Translations under genes and position numbers: made by a program
In this document: piece by piece, positions 17,049 through 25,591 of the stretch
Layout: each line of letters opens with the position of its first letter
Position numbering within the stretch: the first letter of the stretch is position 1
Origin: Acidobacteriota bacterium
Lineage (GTDB): Bacteria; Acidobacteriota; Terriglobia; 20CM-2-55-15
Length of the DNA: 42,052 nt
Assembly: GCA_003223875.1 (NCBI GenBank)
Contig: QHWY01000238.1
Location: 1 to 42,052 of the forward strand
Reading direction: 5' to 3'
The notes under the pieces: model-generated
The model's input: only the letters and a program-made list of their open reading frames with translations
The model's database searches: none
Told to the model about the DNA's origin: nothing

Positions 17049-17905
17049 AATTGTGGCTGCTCCAGGAGAATGCCGTTTTCCATGAGGAAGCGAATGCACC
17101 CGGCTGAGACTTCTGCCCTATGCTTTCGAGTAGCCTGCATCTGGAGGGCCTGTTCCTGCACATCGAAAGCATCTTTAAGACCGGCATCCTTGTACGCGGC
17201 TGGGTTGTAATACTCCTTCCACGTTGCCTGCAGGTAGTTTTTGAGGTACTCCGATATTCGCTCGCGCGTGTCCATCGACCACACGTCCGAGTACCGCTCG
17301 TACATGTTCTTGACCAGTAGTCGTCCAAAGGCGAGATGCCTTGATTCGTCGCGATGATGAAGGAAATTGATCTGCCGGACTATTGGAGCGAGCCGCTCAT
17401 CTTTCGCCATCCGTTTGTTGTAAACATCGACGATTTCCTCGAAGATGAGGACCTTTCCGAAAAACATAAAATCGTCTTCTCCTGGTTCGTACTCTCTGGT
17501 GAATACCATTTTTCTGTCCGGATAGACTTTGCCCGCATACCGCACGCAAAATCCACCGAAGTAAATCATGTGTTTGTTCTCTTCATCGAGGAAGTGATGG
17601 ATATAAGGCGACACGAGGTCGTTACCTTTTCGGTAAAGCCGCTGGGCAAGCCCTTCGATGAGAGATTTCTCGCCATGGATATTCAGGCTGAAAAAATTGA
17701 TTGCTTCGTAGAAGCTAAGTCGTTGCTGTTCGGCTGTGCTGAGGCCGTCATAGAACGGAGTTCCGTAGAGCGAAATCAGCTCCGGAGTCGTAGACCATTG
17801 CTCGGTGTCTATCTTCTCCGGCCACTCGAGGTACGAATATGGATTGATGTAATCCTTTATCGACGCGCTGCAAAGTTTTTCGACAGAAGCTTCAAATGTA
17901 TTCAT
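17045..17905 (-). CDS. AurF/CmlI-like diiron N-oxygenase
   Basis: 286 residues. The helical-bundle ligand pattern is complete: E79 (HGEKS), E109 with H112 (EENKH), E156 (IFEEIVD), H183, E187 and H190 (HHRDESRH). The spacing E-x2-H, H-x3-E-x2-H, and 31 residues between the third Glu and the second ExxH match what I recall for AurF, which oxidises an arylamine to nitro. The extra histidine is a hallmark of that subfamily. In this setting, with a carrier-bound amino acid, it most plausibly N-oxidises an amine. It lies 14 bp after the KAS III-like gene and is coupled to the carrier-protein gene. The actual substrate is inference. Confidence 0.84.
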   Translation of the reverse strand: MNTFEASVEKLCSASIKDYINPYSYLEWPEKIDTEQWSTTPELISLYGTPFYDGLSTAEQQRLSFYEAINFFSLNIHGEKSLIEGLAQRLYRKGNDLVSPYIHHFLDEENKHMIYFGGFCVRYAGKVYPDRKMVFTREYEPGEDDFMFFGKVLIFEEIVDVYNKRMAKDERLAPIVRQINFLHHRDESRHLAFGRLLVKNMYERYSDVWSMDTRERISEYLKNYLQATWKEYYNPAAYKDAGLKDAFDVQEQALQMQATRKHRAEVSAGCIRFLMENGILLEQPQL

Positions 17906-17919
17906 AGGTGCTCCTTTGA

Positions 17920-18870
17920 TCAGGTCTTCTCAAGGATCACGCACTGCCAGTTCAGCCCGTAACCCGCCATGAACAGCAGTAGCCGTTCACCGGAGCGGAT
18001 TCCACGTTCATCCATTAATGCGCGCAGGTTGATGATGTTGTCTCCGCTGATCAAATGCCCGACAGTTGACAGCGTCGAAAAGAACACACGTTCGTAATCG
18101 AACCGAAGAAGCCTCGCCAGAATCTGCCAAGCCTTTCGGTTCGTGTTCTGGGGCACAACCCAGGCGATGTCCTTCATATCCAAACCAGCCGCCGCGAGAG
18201 TCTCTTGGATGACCCTGTATGTGTAGTTGAAATAACTGCCCACCGTCTCGTCATCAGAAGCACGAGCCATTGACCCGTTCGTGATGGCGTGGCAAGCCAG
18301 GAGGCGAAACGCGCCCGGAGACGTGTGCACGATACAGGCGACCGCGCCATCGGAAATCAAGTTGTAGGCTTGTTCATAGAGAGCGCCTGGCGGAAAGCGG
18401 TCGGATGTGACGCACAGCACCCGCTGGATTTGGGGTTCGGATGTGAGCAGCATTCGCGCCAGGCGAAGAGAGCCCAGCACCCCGGTGCAAGCTTGCTGGT
18501 TCAGGCCGATGACAAAAGCTCGGTCCAGCGCAAAATCCGCTTGAAGGTGGCTGGCCGGGAAGTCCATCAGGTATTTCACATCACGAGTCTCTTTGAATTT
18601 GCTTTCGTCACCGATGTTTCCATTTAGAGGAAGACAGGTGGAATAAATAATGGCACCTGTACCCGGTAGATATTCCTTAATGTCCGATACAGCGCGCGAG
18701 GCCAGATCATAAGCCGTAGTTTGCGGCCGGCAGATATGGTGCTGCGTGAAACCTGCGTCGCGCAGATCCGCCGCCTTTGAAATGGTTAGACCGCTTTCAG
18801 ACGCTTCCTCGACGGATCGTTTTTCGTCTCCTAACGCAAATGAAAGATGCTCAACGTACACTTCGCTCAT
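17920..18870 (-). CDS. KAS III (FabH)-like condensing or acyltransferase enzyme with altered catalytic residues
   Basis: 316 residues, thiolase fold. The nucleophile is C128 in NQQACTG. The motif that carries the catalytic His in FabH (PHQAN) reads PQNTN here, placing Gln at position 241. The catalytic-Asn motif (GNTSAAS) reads VGHLISGD, placing His at position 272. The classical Cys-His-Asn triad is thus Cys-Gln-His. Thiolase-fold proteins with altered triads often act as acyltransferases making esters or amides rather than as Claisen condensing enzymes, but reactivity cannot be deduced here. It starts inside the end of the methyltransferase gene (20-bp overlap). Confidence 0.85.
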   Translation of the reverse strand: MSEVYVEHLSFALGDEKRSVEEASESGLTISKAADLRDAGFTQHHICRPQTTAYDLASRAVSDIKEYLPGTGAIIYSTCLPLNGNIGDESKFKETRDVKYLMDFPASHLQADFALDRAFVIGLNQQACTGVLGSLRLARMLLTSEPQIQRVLCVTSDRFPPGALYEQAYNLISDGAVACIVHTSPGAFRLLACHAITNGSMARASDDETVGSYFNYTYRVIQETLAAAGLDMKDIAWVVPQNTNRKAWQILARLLRFDYERVFFSTLSTVGHLISGDNIINLRALMDERGIRSGERLLLFMAGYGLNWQCVILEKT

Positions 18871-19432
18871 AGTTATCGGCTATGCCGGATTGCAGCTTCG
18901 GCCAAAATCGCCCCGTCTCCTTGATATAACGTTGGTACTCGGTTCCGAATTCGGAACTCATCAGACGTTTTTCTTCCTTGCCCGCCGTAAAATTCAGCAT
19001 GACGAGTGCGTAGAGGAAGAGGATAAGCGTCCCGGCTTGAGGCGAGAACAAGAACGCGCCGAAGAGCGCTAACAAAAACGCGGAATAGAACGGATGCCGG
19101 ATTCGGCGGTACGGTCCGTGAGTCACAATCTGATGTGGCGCATCGTTCTTTTGATGCCACAGCGCGAGAGGGACCCGGTGTGTTCCCACCGTCAGGAAAA
19201 TCAGGGCGATGGAACCCACGCTGAACGGTACCGCGGCCACAGCCGAGATATCATTCCAAGGTGATTGGTAGCCACTGATGTACGCCCAAACGAGAAGTGC
19301 GGCAGAAAGCACGTATGGAGCCGAAGTAAGACACCACATGAGATTGAAGCGGCCTTCCCTGAAAAAGAAGAACGGCAGCGCTCCAATCACTGCGAAATTG
19401 ATCAGGTACAGAAAAAGGGTTCCTTTGTTCAT
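18851..19432 (-). CDS. Isoprenylcysteine carboxyl methyltransferase (ICMT)-like membrane methyltransferase
   Basis: 193 residues from ATG 19432, which forms an ATGA overlap with the upstream ligase stop; a longer frame would lie wholly inside the ligase gene. It has five or so hydrophobic segments and the ICMT/PEMT SAM-binding signature: HGPYRRIRHPFYSAF near residue 115, then the EEKRLMSSEFGTEYQRY motif near the C-terminus. Family members methylate carboxylates or amines of lipophilic substrates at the membrane. In the cluster it could methylate a fatty or lipidated intermediate. Confidence 0.82.
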   Translation of the reverse strand: MNKGTLFLYLINFAVIGALPFFFFREGRFNLMWCLTSAPYVLSAALLVWAYISGYQSPWNDISAVAAVPFSVGSIALIFLTVGTHRVPLALWHQKNDAPHQIVTHGPYRRIRHPFYSAFLLALFGAFLFSPQAGTLILFLYALVMLNFTAGKEEKRLMSSEFGTEYQRYIKETGRFWPKLQSGIADNYERSVR

Positions 19433-21177
19433 ACTGCTGTGCCTCGAGTAAACGTGCCGGTTTGTTGTCGCGCCTGCGGCGGTTCCGTCTGCCTCAGCCA
19501 GTCGAGCACCAATGCGCGCTTGATTTTGCGAGTGGATGTTTTTGGGAATTCTTGCAAACGAACAACAGTTTTGGAGGGCCGCTTGTAAGGGGCAAGCTGT
19601 TCGGCTAGCCGTTGCACCTCGTTTTGAACGACTTCGGCAATCGTGTGAGCATTTTTTCCACATCGATCAACCAAGGAGTCTGAAGGAACCACGACGGCGC
19701 ACACGCTTTCCGTACCCTCTGACAATCGCTCCTGCGAGATCCTGCCGACGACGCACACTTCCTTGAAGAATTCGGTGTTGGCTATGACAACTTCCACCTC
19801 TTCCGGAGAGACTTTCTTGCCGCTTCCCAGAACGATGATGTTTTTAATGCGGCCGGTGATGTGAAGGAACCCGTCGTGGTCGAGCCTTCCGATATCGCCG
19901 GTGTGAAACCATCCTGCGTCGTCTACGACTTCTCTCGTCAAGTCGGCGCGTTTGTAATATCCGCGCATGACCGACGGTCCCCGGACCAAAATTTCGCCCT
20001 CAGCCGTAATGCGGATCTCCGTGCCCGGCAGCGGACGGCCCACGGATCCGATCCGGTTGTGTTCGAGAGTATTGATGGCCACCACTGGACTCGTCTCGGT
20101 CAAGCCGTAACCTTGAAGCACCGTGATGCCTAACGTTTCGAAAAACTCGGCCACCTCTACATCAAGCGGCGCGCCGCCACAGTCGAATTCGTGCAGCTTC
20201 CCACCGAATTTATGGTGTATTTCGCGAAACAGCAACCGTCGGACGGACTTGACAGGGATACGCTTCGCCACCTGAAAGACAGTCCAGAACATGCGCTCGC
20301 GCCGCGCCCCCGCATTGTGGATCTGCTTTTCGATGCTGCTCTTCAGCATCTTGAGAAACAGCGGCACAGTGATCATCCGCGTGACTTTCTTTTCCCGCAT
20401 GATTTCGACGAGTTCATGCGGATAGAGAGTATTCGCGTAACAAATTCTTGCGCCGGAATACAACACACCCAGCAGCCCAACGGACAACTCGAACAGATGG
20501 TTGAGCGGCAGAATGGAAAGATATAGATCGTTAGAATTCGCCTTCACGATCTGTTCGAAACAGTTACACTGATGCAGCAAGTTTCTAAACGTGATCATCA
20601 CGCCCTTCGGCGTTCCTGTCGTACCGGATGTGTAGACAATTAAGGCTGTCTCGTTCGAAGCACGGTCCCGAACCTCGTGATCCGCGACGGAGCGTAGAGT
20701 GTCAATCGATTGAATCTCCGGTCTCGCGGGATCGTGGTTGAGAAGTATGACCTTGTGGACGGACGTGCTTTGGCGCTGGAGCGCCACCGCAGTGTCATAA
20801 TATGACGCCGAAGCGAAGATAAGTCCGGGTTCTGCATCAGCGAGGATTGTTGCCAATTCAGACTGTGTTAGTTTGACGTCGAGCGGAACGATAATGGCAC
20901 CGCACCGAACCGACACCAAGAACGCGATGACCCATTCAGGCCTGGATTCCGAGAGGATGGCGATCCTGTCGCCCTCTTCGATGCCCTGCTCAATCAGATA
21001 GTCCGAAACCTGTTTAACTTTGGCGGTGATTTGTCCGTACGTCCAGTTCTGCCACTTGTGATTCTCCCAGTGATAAAGCGCCGTGACCGTGTCGTACTTT
21101 GTCCCTTTGTCATAGATCAGCGAGAGAATTCCTTCTCGAGAACTCCTATCCCAATCAACATTGGCCAGGCGGTCCAT
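19429..21177 (-). CDS. AMP-forming acyl-CoA/acyl-ACP ligase (first gene of the cluster)
   Basis: 582 residues from ATG 21177, with AAGGGG about 10 bases upstream; upstream in-frame Mets add a region of no recognisable family sequence. ANL-superfamily motifs are in order: A3 YTSGTTGTPKG, A5 QGYGLTETSP, A7 GWFHTGDIGRLD, A8 GRIKNIIVLGSGKKVSPEEVE, and a C-terminal catalytic Lys in STRKIKRA. It looks like a long- or medium-chain fatty acyl ligase. It would activate the lipid starter of the pathway and pass it to CoA or the cluster ACP. The 353-bp gap upstream must hold the operon promoter; I could not identify a convincing one. Confidence 0.9.
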   Translation of the reverse strand: MDRLANVDWDRSSREGILSLIYDKGTKYDTVTALYHWENHKWQNWTYGQITAKVKQVSDYLIEQGIEEGDRIAILSESRPEWVIAFLVSVRCGAIIVPLDVKLTQSELATILADAEPGLIFASASYYDTAVALQRQSTSVHKVILLNHDPARPEIQSIDTLRSVADHEVRDRASNETALIVYTSGTTGTPKGVMITFRNLLHQCNCFEQIVKANSNDLYLSILPLNHLFELSVGLLGVLYSGARICYANTLYPHELVEIMREKKVTRMITVPLFLKMLKSSIEKQIHNAGARRERMFWTVFQVAKRIPVKSVRRLLFREIHHKFGGKLHEFDCGGAPLDVEVAEFFETLGITVLQGYGLTETSPVVAINTLEHNRIGSVGRPLPGTEIRITAEGEILVRGPSVMRGYYKRADLTREVVDDAGWFHTGDIGRLDHDGFLHITGRIKNIIVLGSGKKVSPEEVEVVIANTEFFKEVCVVGRISQERLSEGTESVCAVVVPSDSLVDRCGKNAHTIAEVVQNEVQRLAEQLAPYKRPSKTVVRLQEFPKTSTRKIKRALVLDWLRQTEPPQARQQTGTFTRGTAV

Positions 21178-21482
21178 GCGTCTACAACCCCTTTTACCCA
21201 TTCTCGATGACTTGACGGCAGGCGGCAGCATAGCAAATCTAGACTGTCCGCTAATACGAATTTCGTCGAATTCGGAATCGGTTAATGTGCTCACTCTGAA
21301 ATCAATCATCATTGCGTGTCTCGCGCTGTCGTCGGAAACGCAACACGCATGCCAAACCGTCACCGCTCCTCAACCACTGAGCGTCTCCCGCGTAACCGGT
21401 TCAAGGATCGTAAATAATCTTTTGTTGTAGTGGGATTTTCAGCCTCGGCCTTCGAAGTGGCCGCCGCAACCCAAACAATCAC

Positions 21483-21513
21483 AATTGATAGTCGAACAAT
21501 CCGAATTGATAGT
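21483..21513. repeat. 10-bp direct repeat at 21-bp period in the gap upstream of the cluster
   Basis: AATTGATAGT occurs at 21483-21492 and at 21504-21513, exactly two helical turns apart, inside the 353-bp gap (21178-21530) between the ligase start and the phospholipase D-like gene. This arrangement can be a tandem operator for a regulator, but two copies of a 10-mer could also be coincidence. I see nothing else definable in the gap. Confidence 0.35.
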
Positions 21514-21530
21514 GCGGTTCGGAAAAGTGA

Positions 21531-22613
21531 TCAGGGCAGGGGGAGTTTCGGTCCGGTCTTTTGATAAACCTGGAACAGCGTATCGAAGTATTTAGTGTAC
21601 GATGCCGCAGCCGCCGCCGACTCTAGGATAAGGATGTTCTCGTCATTCAATTCGGCATTCTCCGAGAAGTTGTAACTTCCGGTAATCACCACCTTGTCGT
21701 CGATGATCATGACTTTGTTGTGCATGAAATTGTTGTTGTCGCTCTTCACGAAGGCGTGAGAGTTGGCCGCGACGAATCGCTTATCGCTTTCAAACCAGAA
21801 TAATTTAGGACTCAATTTGCTCTTACCTTTAGGCGGCTTCACCACGTTTTTCATCATGTGGGGATCGAGGATTCCTTTGATATCGACTTTCTTTAGCGCG
21901 AGTAAGCTGGTGAGAATTCCGGGATCGCTTATGAGCATTGCCATGATGCGGACTTTCTTAGCGCCTTTCAGCCGTTTTTGAATTTCAGTCTCGATGTTCT
22001 CCCCTTCTGTGAATTGCGTCGAGAAGAACAGGGATAACTTCACATTTCCGACGGTGATCTTGGCAGGTCCTGCCGGAATGCCTTTTGTGTGGCTGATCGA
22101 GTGCCCAGGCGCACGAAGTTCACCGAAGGCCTTGGCATATATGCCCGCAGTCGCAGGCGAGTGGATCGTCAAATAATTGTTGTCCTGCAGAAGCAACCCA
22201 CCCCTGGTGAAGTTACCCGAACCGGTCCAAACCGAAGCGCCGTCCCGCACGATGAATTTATCGTGCATCAGATGGGCGCCTTTGTCATGAATCGGGTGAG
22301 CAAACTGTTTCAAACCGGCATCGATGATCGCCTTCGCCGTGCCGATCTTGGGGTCGACCGTAGGGCTTGTACCGCCGGCCTTGCCGACAGCTCCACCGTC
22401 ATAGAGGATAGTGAGTTGCACTTTGCTCGATATTTTCTTCAATGCCGCAAGGACATCCTTGTTCTTCAGATCATAGATCGCGACGTCGAGCGTGTGTTTC
22501 GCAGCCGAGATGAACTGGACGAGGTGTGAAACGATCTTTCCATCGACCTTTGCCCGATCGGAATAGTAGAAGAAATCGATGTGCTTAGTACTGAAGGTTG
22601 AGATTCCTGCCAT
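21531..22613 (-). CDS. Phospholipase D-like (HKD-family) protein with two catalytic motifs
   Basis: 360 residues from ATG 22613; a TTG two codons upstream is the alternative start. No clear Shine-Dalgarno is visible. Two HxKx4D motifs are intact: H117-K119-D124 (HDKFIVRD, followed by TGSGNFT) and H298-K300-D305 (HNKVMIID, followed by TGSYNFS). The bilobed PLD fold with both half-sites is therefore complete. No signal peptide is evident. The TGSxNF pattern resembles Nuc/minicardiolipin-type enzymes, so it may be a nuclease or a phosphodiesterase on lipids. It stands alone, not coupled to the biosynthetic operon 353 bp downstream. Confidence 0.88.
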   Translation of the reverse strand: MAGISTFSTKHIDFFYYSDRAKVDGKIVSHLVQFISAAKHTLDVAIYDLKNKDVLAALKKISSKVQLTILYDGGAVGKAGGTSPTVDPKIGTAKAIIDAGLKQFAHPIHDKGAHLMHDKFIVRDGASVWTGSGNFTRGGLLLQDNNYLTIHSPATAGIYAKAFGELRAPGHSISHTKGIPAGPAKITVGNVKLSLFFSTQFTEGENIETEIQKRLKGAKKVRIMAMLISDPGILTSLLALKKVDIKGILDPHMMKNVVKPPKGKSKLSPKLFWFESDKRFVAANSHAFVKSDNNNFMHNKVMIIDDKVVITGSYNFSENAELNDENILILESAAAAASYTKYFDTLFQVYQKTGPKLPLP

Positions 22614-22717
22614 GTGCAAACGGAAGAGTTTCTATTAAAATAAGACTAGGTTCGCCGCGAATTCCGCGTTGCCGTTTTGTTGGTGTGTTTGCGAAATCGG
22701 CGGCCTTTTCTGTCACC

Positions 22718-25582
22718 CTATTTCCGCTCATCGGCATCCAGTATCCCGTCTTCATCACGATCGATACCGATGCGGACTCCCGAACCGGGCGGGACACAGG
22801 TGAAGGTGATTTCTCCCTCATGTGCCCCGACCAGAGCGACGAGCTGGGAGAAGGTCATGGGGGAATCCCGAATGCTGTCAGGACGGAAAAATCCGGACCC
22901 CTGGTATAGGAAGCCCCGTCCATTCCGCTTGGCGACCACGTCACATTCTCCCTGCACGGCCCGAGCCAGAAAGAGCTGCACGCGCGATTCGGCCGCGGCC
23001 CGATTGCCGGCCGTTATCGTGACCTGTTGACCGACGATCGGAGCGAGGTTGCTGTCGAACGCCAACAGGAACTGCTCGACCTGACGCCGTTTCAGAAAAC
23101 CGTCCGGCGTGACCGGGAAACCGCCGGGATTTCCGGGATCCAGTGGACCGAGTGTCCCCGGGGCCCGTTGCAGGAAGAGCAGACCGCTGTGGAAACGGTT
23201 CATCGTATCGGCGGAACCGTCGTGTAGGAAACCGAAGCCGCGGATCTGGTCCCCCGTGAATGCATTGTCGGCGCCCGTGAACGATTCGGGCAGGATAGCT
23301 GGAGTGCGGGCCATTCCGAACTTTCCGACCTTCTGATACATGTTTCGCAGGTGCGGAATCTTGAAAATCTGCGGTTCCGCTTCGAACGAGAAACGGCCGT
23401 CGGTTCCGAAGAAGCCGGGGCGCGTGACACCGAATTCGGCATTGCCCGACGGATTCAGCACATGGCAGCCGCTACAGGGGAGAAACGTGTCGGAAATCCC
23501 GCCGAAGAAGAAATCCTTTCCGGCCTGCTGATCCGGCGTGAGCGAGTTGTCGAGCCGCCGGATCGGATTTGGAGGATACGTGATCTGGAGCGCGAAATCG
23601 GCAAAGGCCTGCATCTGATCCGGCGGGAGTTGATCAATCCTCCCGTTCAGGCCCTGAAACGCGACGTTGAACTTCAGGAACGCTACATTTTCATCGAACG
23701 CGCCGGAGTTCGGCTGCGCGCTCGGCGTGGAGTTGTCGAGCCGGTCTCCGCGCCAGTGCATCGCTCCATGATTGTCCAATCCGCGCAGGCTCTGTGTCGT
23801 CATTGGTCCCTTCATCGGGCGGAAGTTGACGCTCACGGGCGAGCCGGCCTGTGCCGGAGTTACCGTGAAGATTCCGTTGTTCGCGATCTCCGAATTGTCC
23901 GGATCCCCCAGGTCCCACGCCAGCCCGTCGAAATCGCCGAAGATATGGCAGCTGGCGCAGGCGCTGTCGCCGCGGCTCGACGTGAACGCAGCGTCGTAAA
24001 GAAAAGGCCGGCCTTTGACCACGCTTTTGGGCTCGGGATTGAACATCGACATCTGGCGAAGCTCACGCCGCTTCCTCGTATCCACGATCGAAATGGAATT
24101 GTTGAACCGTGTCAGCACGTACAGACGATGGTGCTTCTCATCCAATGCGAGGCCACCCGGCCCACCTCCTGAAACGTGGATCTGGTCGGCTTCGTTCGGC
24201 ACAAACGTGTCATTCTCGAGCTCCTGAGTACTGAAGACTCCGACCTTGCTCGAGCCGAAAGCGGCCACGTAGAGCGTGCTTCCGTCCGCCGAGATCACCA
24301 TATCCGTCGGAAATGCGAGCGATCGCCGGTTGACGTCGTTCGGAATGGGCGCCAACGGCGCATCACGGTCGATATGCTTGTTCAGATGACGCGGCGAAAC
24401 GCTGCCGCCGATCACGGTGATCCGGCTGTCGGCAAGGTTCCCGCGCACGGTCTTTTTGCCGAAATGCTGCAGGAACACGCCTGCGCCCTCAAAGCGCCGC
24501 TCATTGTGCGCCTCGGTATTCGATGCGTAGACGTGCCCATTTTTCGGATTGACGACCATGTTGAAAATTGTCGTGCCGACCCCCACAAAAGAATTTGTGG
24601 CTGTCGGCGGGTTCGCCAGGGCATTGATTTCGAAGACGTCCTTGTCCGGCAAAGAGAACTTCACCGACGAGTCCCAGACGCGGTCCAACTCGTCGATCCA
24701 GTGCGTGCCGTCGAACTTGACGATGAGACTCGTCGGGGGCTGGCGGATTCCCTGGAAATTCGCCTGTGGCTCGGGTAGATCTCCATTCGCGCTGACGATT
24801 TGCTCGAAGATTGTCGTCGTCCGGTTTCCCGAAAGAAATCCTGCGGCATACACGCGGCTTCCATCCGGCGTGACGGCTAGAGCGCGGGGCGTATCCGTGA
24901 AGAGTGTGATGATCGTCAACGGTGTGCCCTCGAGAGTATTTCCGAGATGATTCGCATCAAACACCCAGACGTCGGCGCGACCGATACCGGGTGTCGTGAG
25001 CTGCGGGTCGTACGGAACATTCTGGCCACGATGCGCCGTTGTGATGAACGCGCGGCTCCGCCCGGGACCCGCGAAGACGATGTCGCGCGGCTCGTCGCCA
25101 ACCAGCAGCGTCCGGACCACCCGGCCCACGGGACGCACCGGACGCACGGGACCGCGGCCGTCAGTATCGTCGCCGGCTCCATCGTCGTCGGCCCGGCCGG
25201 CGATCTCCACGATGCTCACGCTGTCAGACAGTTGATTGACTACCCAGGCCTCGTCGTCGGAAACGGCGGCAACCGCGACGGGTTCCAGGCCCACGGAAAC
25301 CGACCCACGATGGTGCAAGCCATCCTCCACTACTCGGAAAACCTCCAGCCGGTTGTCCGGTGTATTGGCTGCATACAACGTCCTTCCGCTTGGTGAAAGC
25401 GCCAGCGGCCGCACCGAACCCGATTCGAACAGAGTATACGAATGGCGATTGACCCTCTTCCCGGCGGGCGGCGAAGCCGCGGCCGGCACGATGAACTTCG
25501 ACGCTACAATCATGGGAACAATCGCAGTCACCGTGCCCGCAACGACTTTCCACTTCCAGGTCATCCGACGCAACCTGTCCAT
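22718..25582 (-). CDS. Exported beta-propeller/di-haem cytochrome c peroxidase-like fusion with C-terminal calcium loop
   Basis: 954 residues. The N-terminal signal or anchor is KWKVVAGTVTAIVPMIVASKFIV. Residues about 45-520 contain YVTN/lactonase-like propeller blades (repeated ALSPSGRTLYAAN, AVTPDGSRVYAAG, VISADGSTLYVAAF). Two c-type haem motifs follow: CASCH near residue 541 and CSGCH near residue 703, the second in a LTPDQQAGKDFFFG region of MauG/CcpA type. The protein ends with an EF-hand/thrombospondin-3-like loop, DRDEDGILDADE. A linker near residue 130 is rich in Asp and Gly. It is probably periplasmic or surface-exposed and involved in electron transfer or peroxide-dependent oxidation. 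The substrate is unknown. Confidence 0.87.
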   Translation of the reverse strand: MDRLRRMTWKWKVVAGTVTAIVPMIVASKFIVPAAASPPAGKRVNRHSYTLFESGSVRPLALSPSGRTLYAANTPDNRLEVFRVVEDGLHHRGSVSVGLEPVAVAAVSDDEAWVVNQLSDSVSIVEIAGRADDDGAGDDTDGRGPVRPVRPVGRVVRTLLVGDEPRDIVFAGPGRSRAFITTAHRGQNVPYDPQLTTPGIGRADVWVFDANHLGNTLEGTPLTIITLFTDTPRALAVTPDGSRVYAAGFLSGNRTTTIFEQIVSANGDLPEPQANFQGIRQPPTSLIVKFDGTHWIDELDRVWDSSVKFSLPDKDVFEINALANPPTATNSFVGVGTTIFNMVVNPKNGHVYASNTEAHNERRFEGAGVFLQHFGKKTVRGNLADSRITVIGGSVSPRHLNKHIDRDAPLAPIPNDVNRRSLAFPTDMVISADGSTLYVAAFGSSKVGVFSTQELENDTFVPNEADQIHVSGGGPGGLALDEKHHRLYVLTRFNNSISIVDTRKRRELRQMSMFNPEPKSVVKGRPFLYDAAFTSSRGDSACASCHIFGDFDGLAWDLGDPDNSEIANNGIFTVTPAQAGSPVSVNFRPMKGPMTTQSLRGLDNHGAMHWRGDRLDNSTPSAQPNSGAFDENVAFLKFNVAFQGLNGRIDQLPPDQMQAFADFALQITYPPNPIRRLDNSLTPDQQAGKDFFFGGISDTFLPCSGCHVLNPSGNAEFGVTRPGFFGTDGRFSFEAEPQIFKIPHLRNMYQKVGKFGMARTPAILPESFTGADNAFTGDQIRGFGFLHDGSADTMNRFHSGLLFLQRAPGTLGPLDPGNPGGFPVTPDGFLKRRQVEQFLLAFDSNLAPIVGQQVTITAGNRAAAESRVQLFLARAVQGECDVVAKRNGRGFLYQGSGFFRPDSIRDSPMTFSQLVALVGAHEGEITFTCVPPGSGVRIGIDRDEDGILDADERK

Positions 25583-25591
25583 AGTGTCACC

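Noticed and set aside
19433..19663. 77-codon extension of the ICMT-like methyltransferase
   Set aside because: It overlaps the ligase gene fully and the ATGA junction at 19429-19432 is the natural start.
21178..21363. 62-codon extension of the acyl ligase
   Set aside because: The added sequence lacks family similarity; the region is more likely the leader/promoter.
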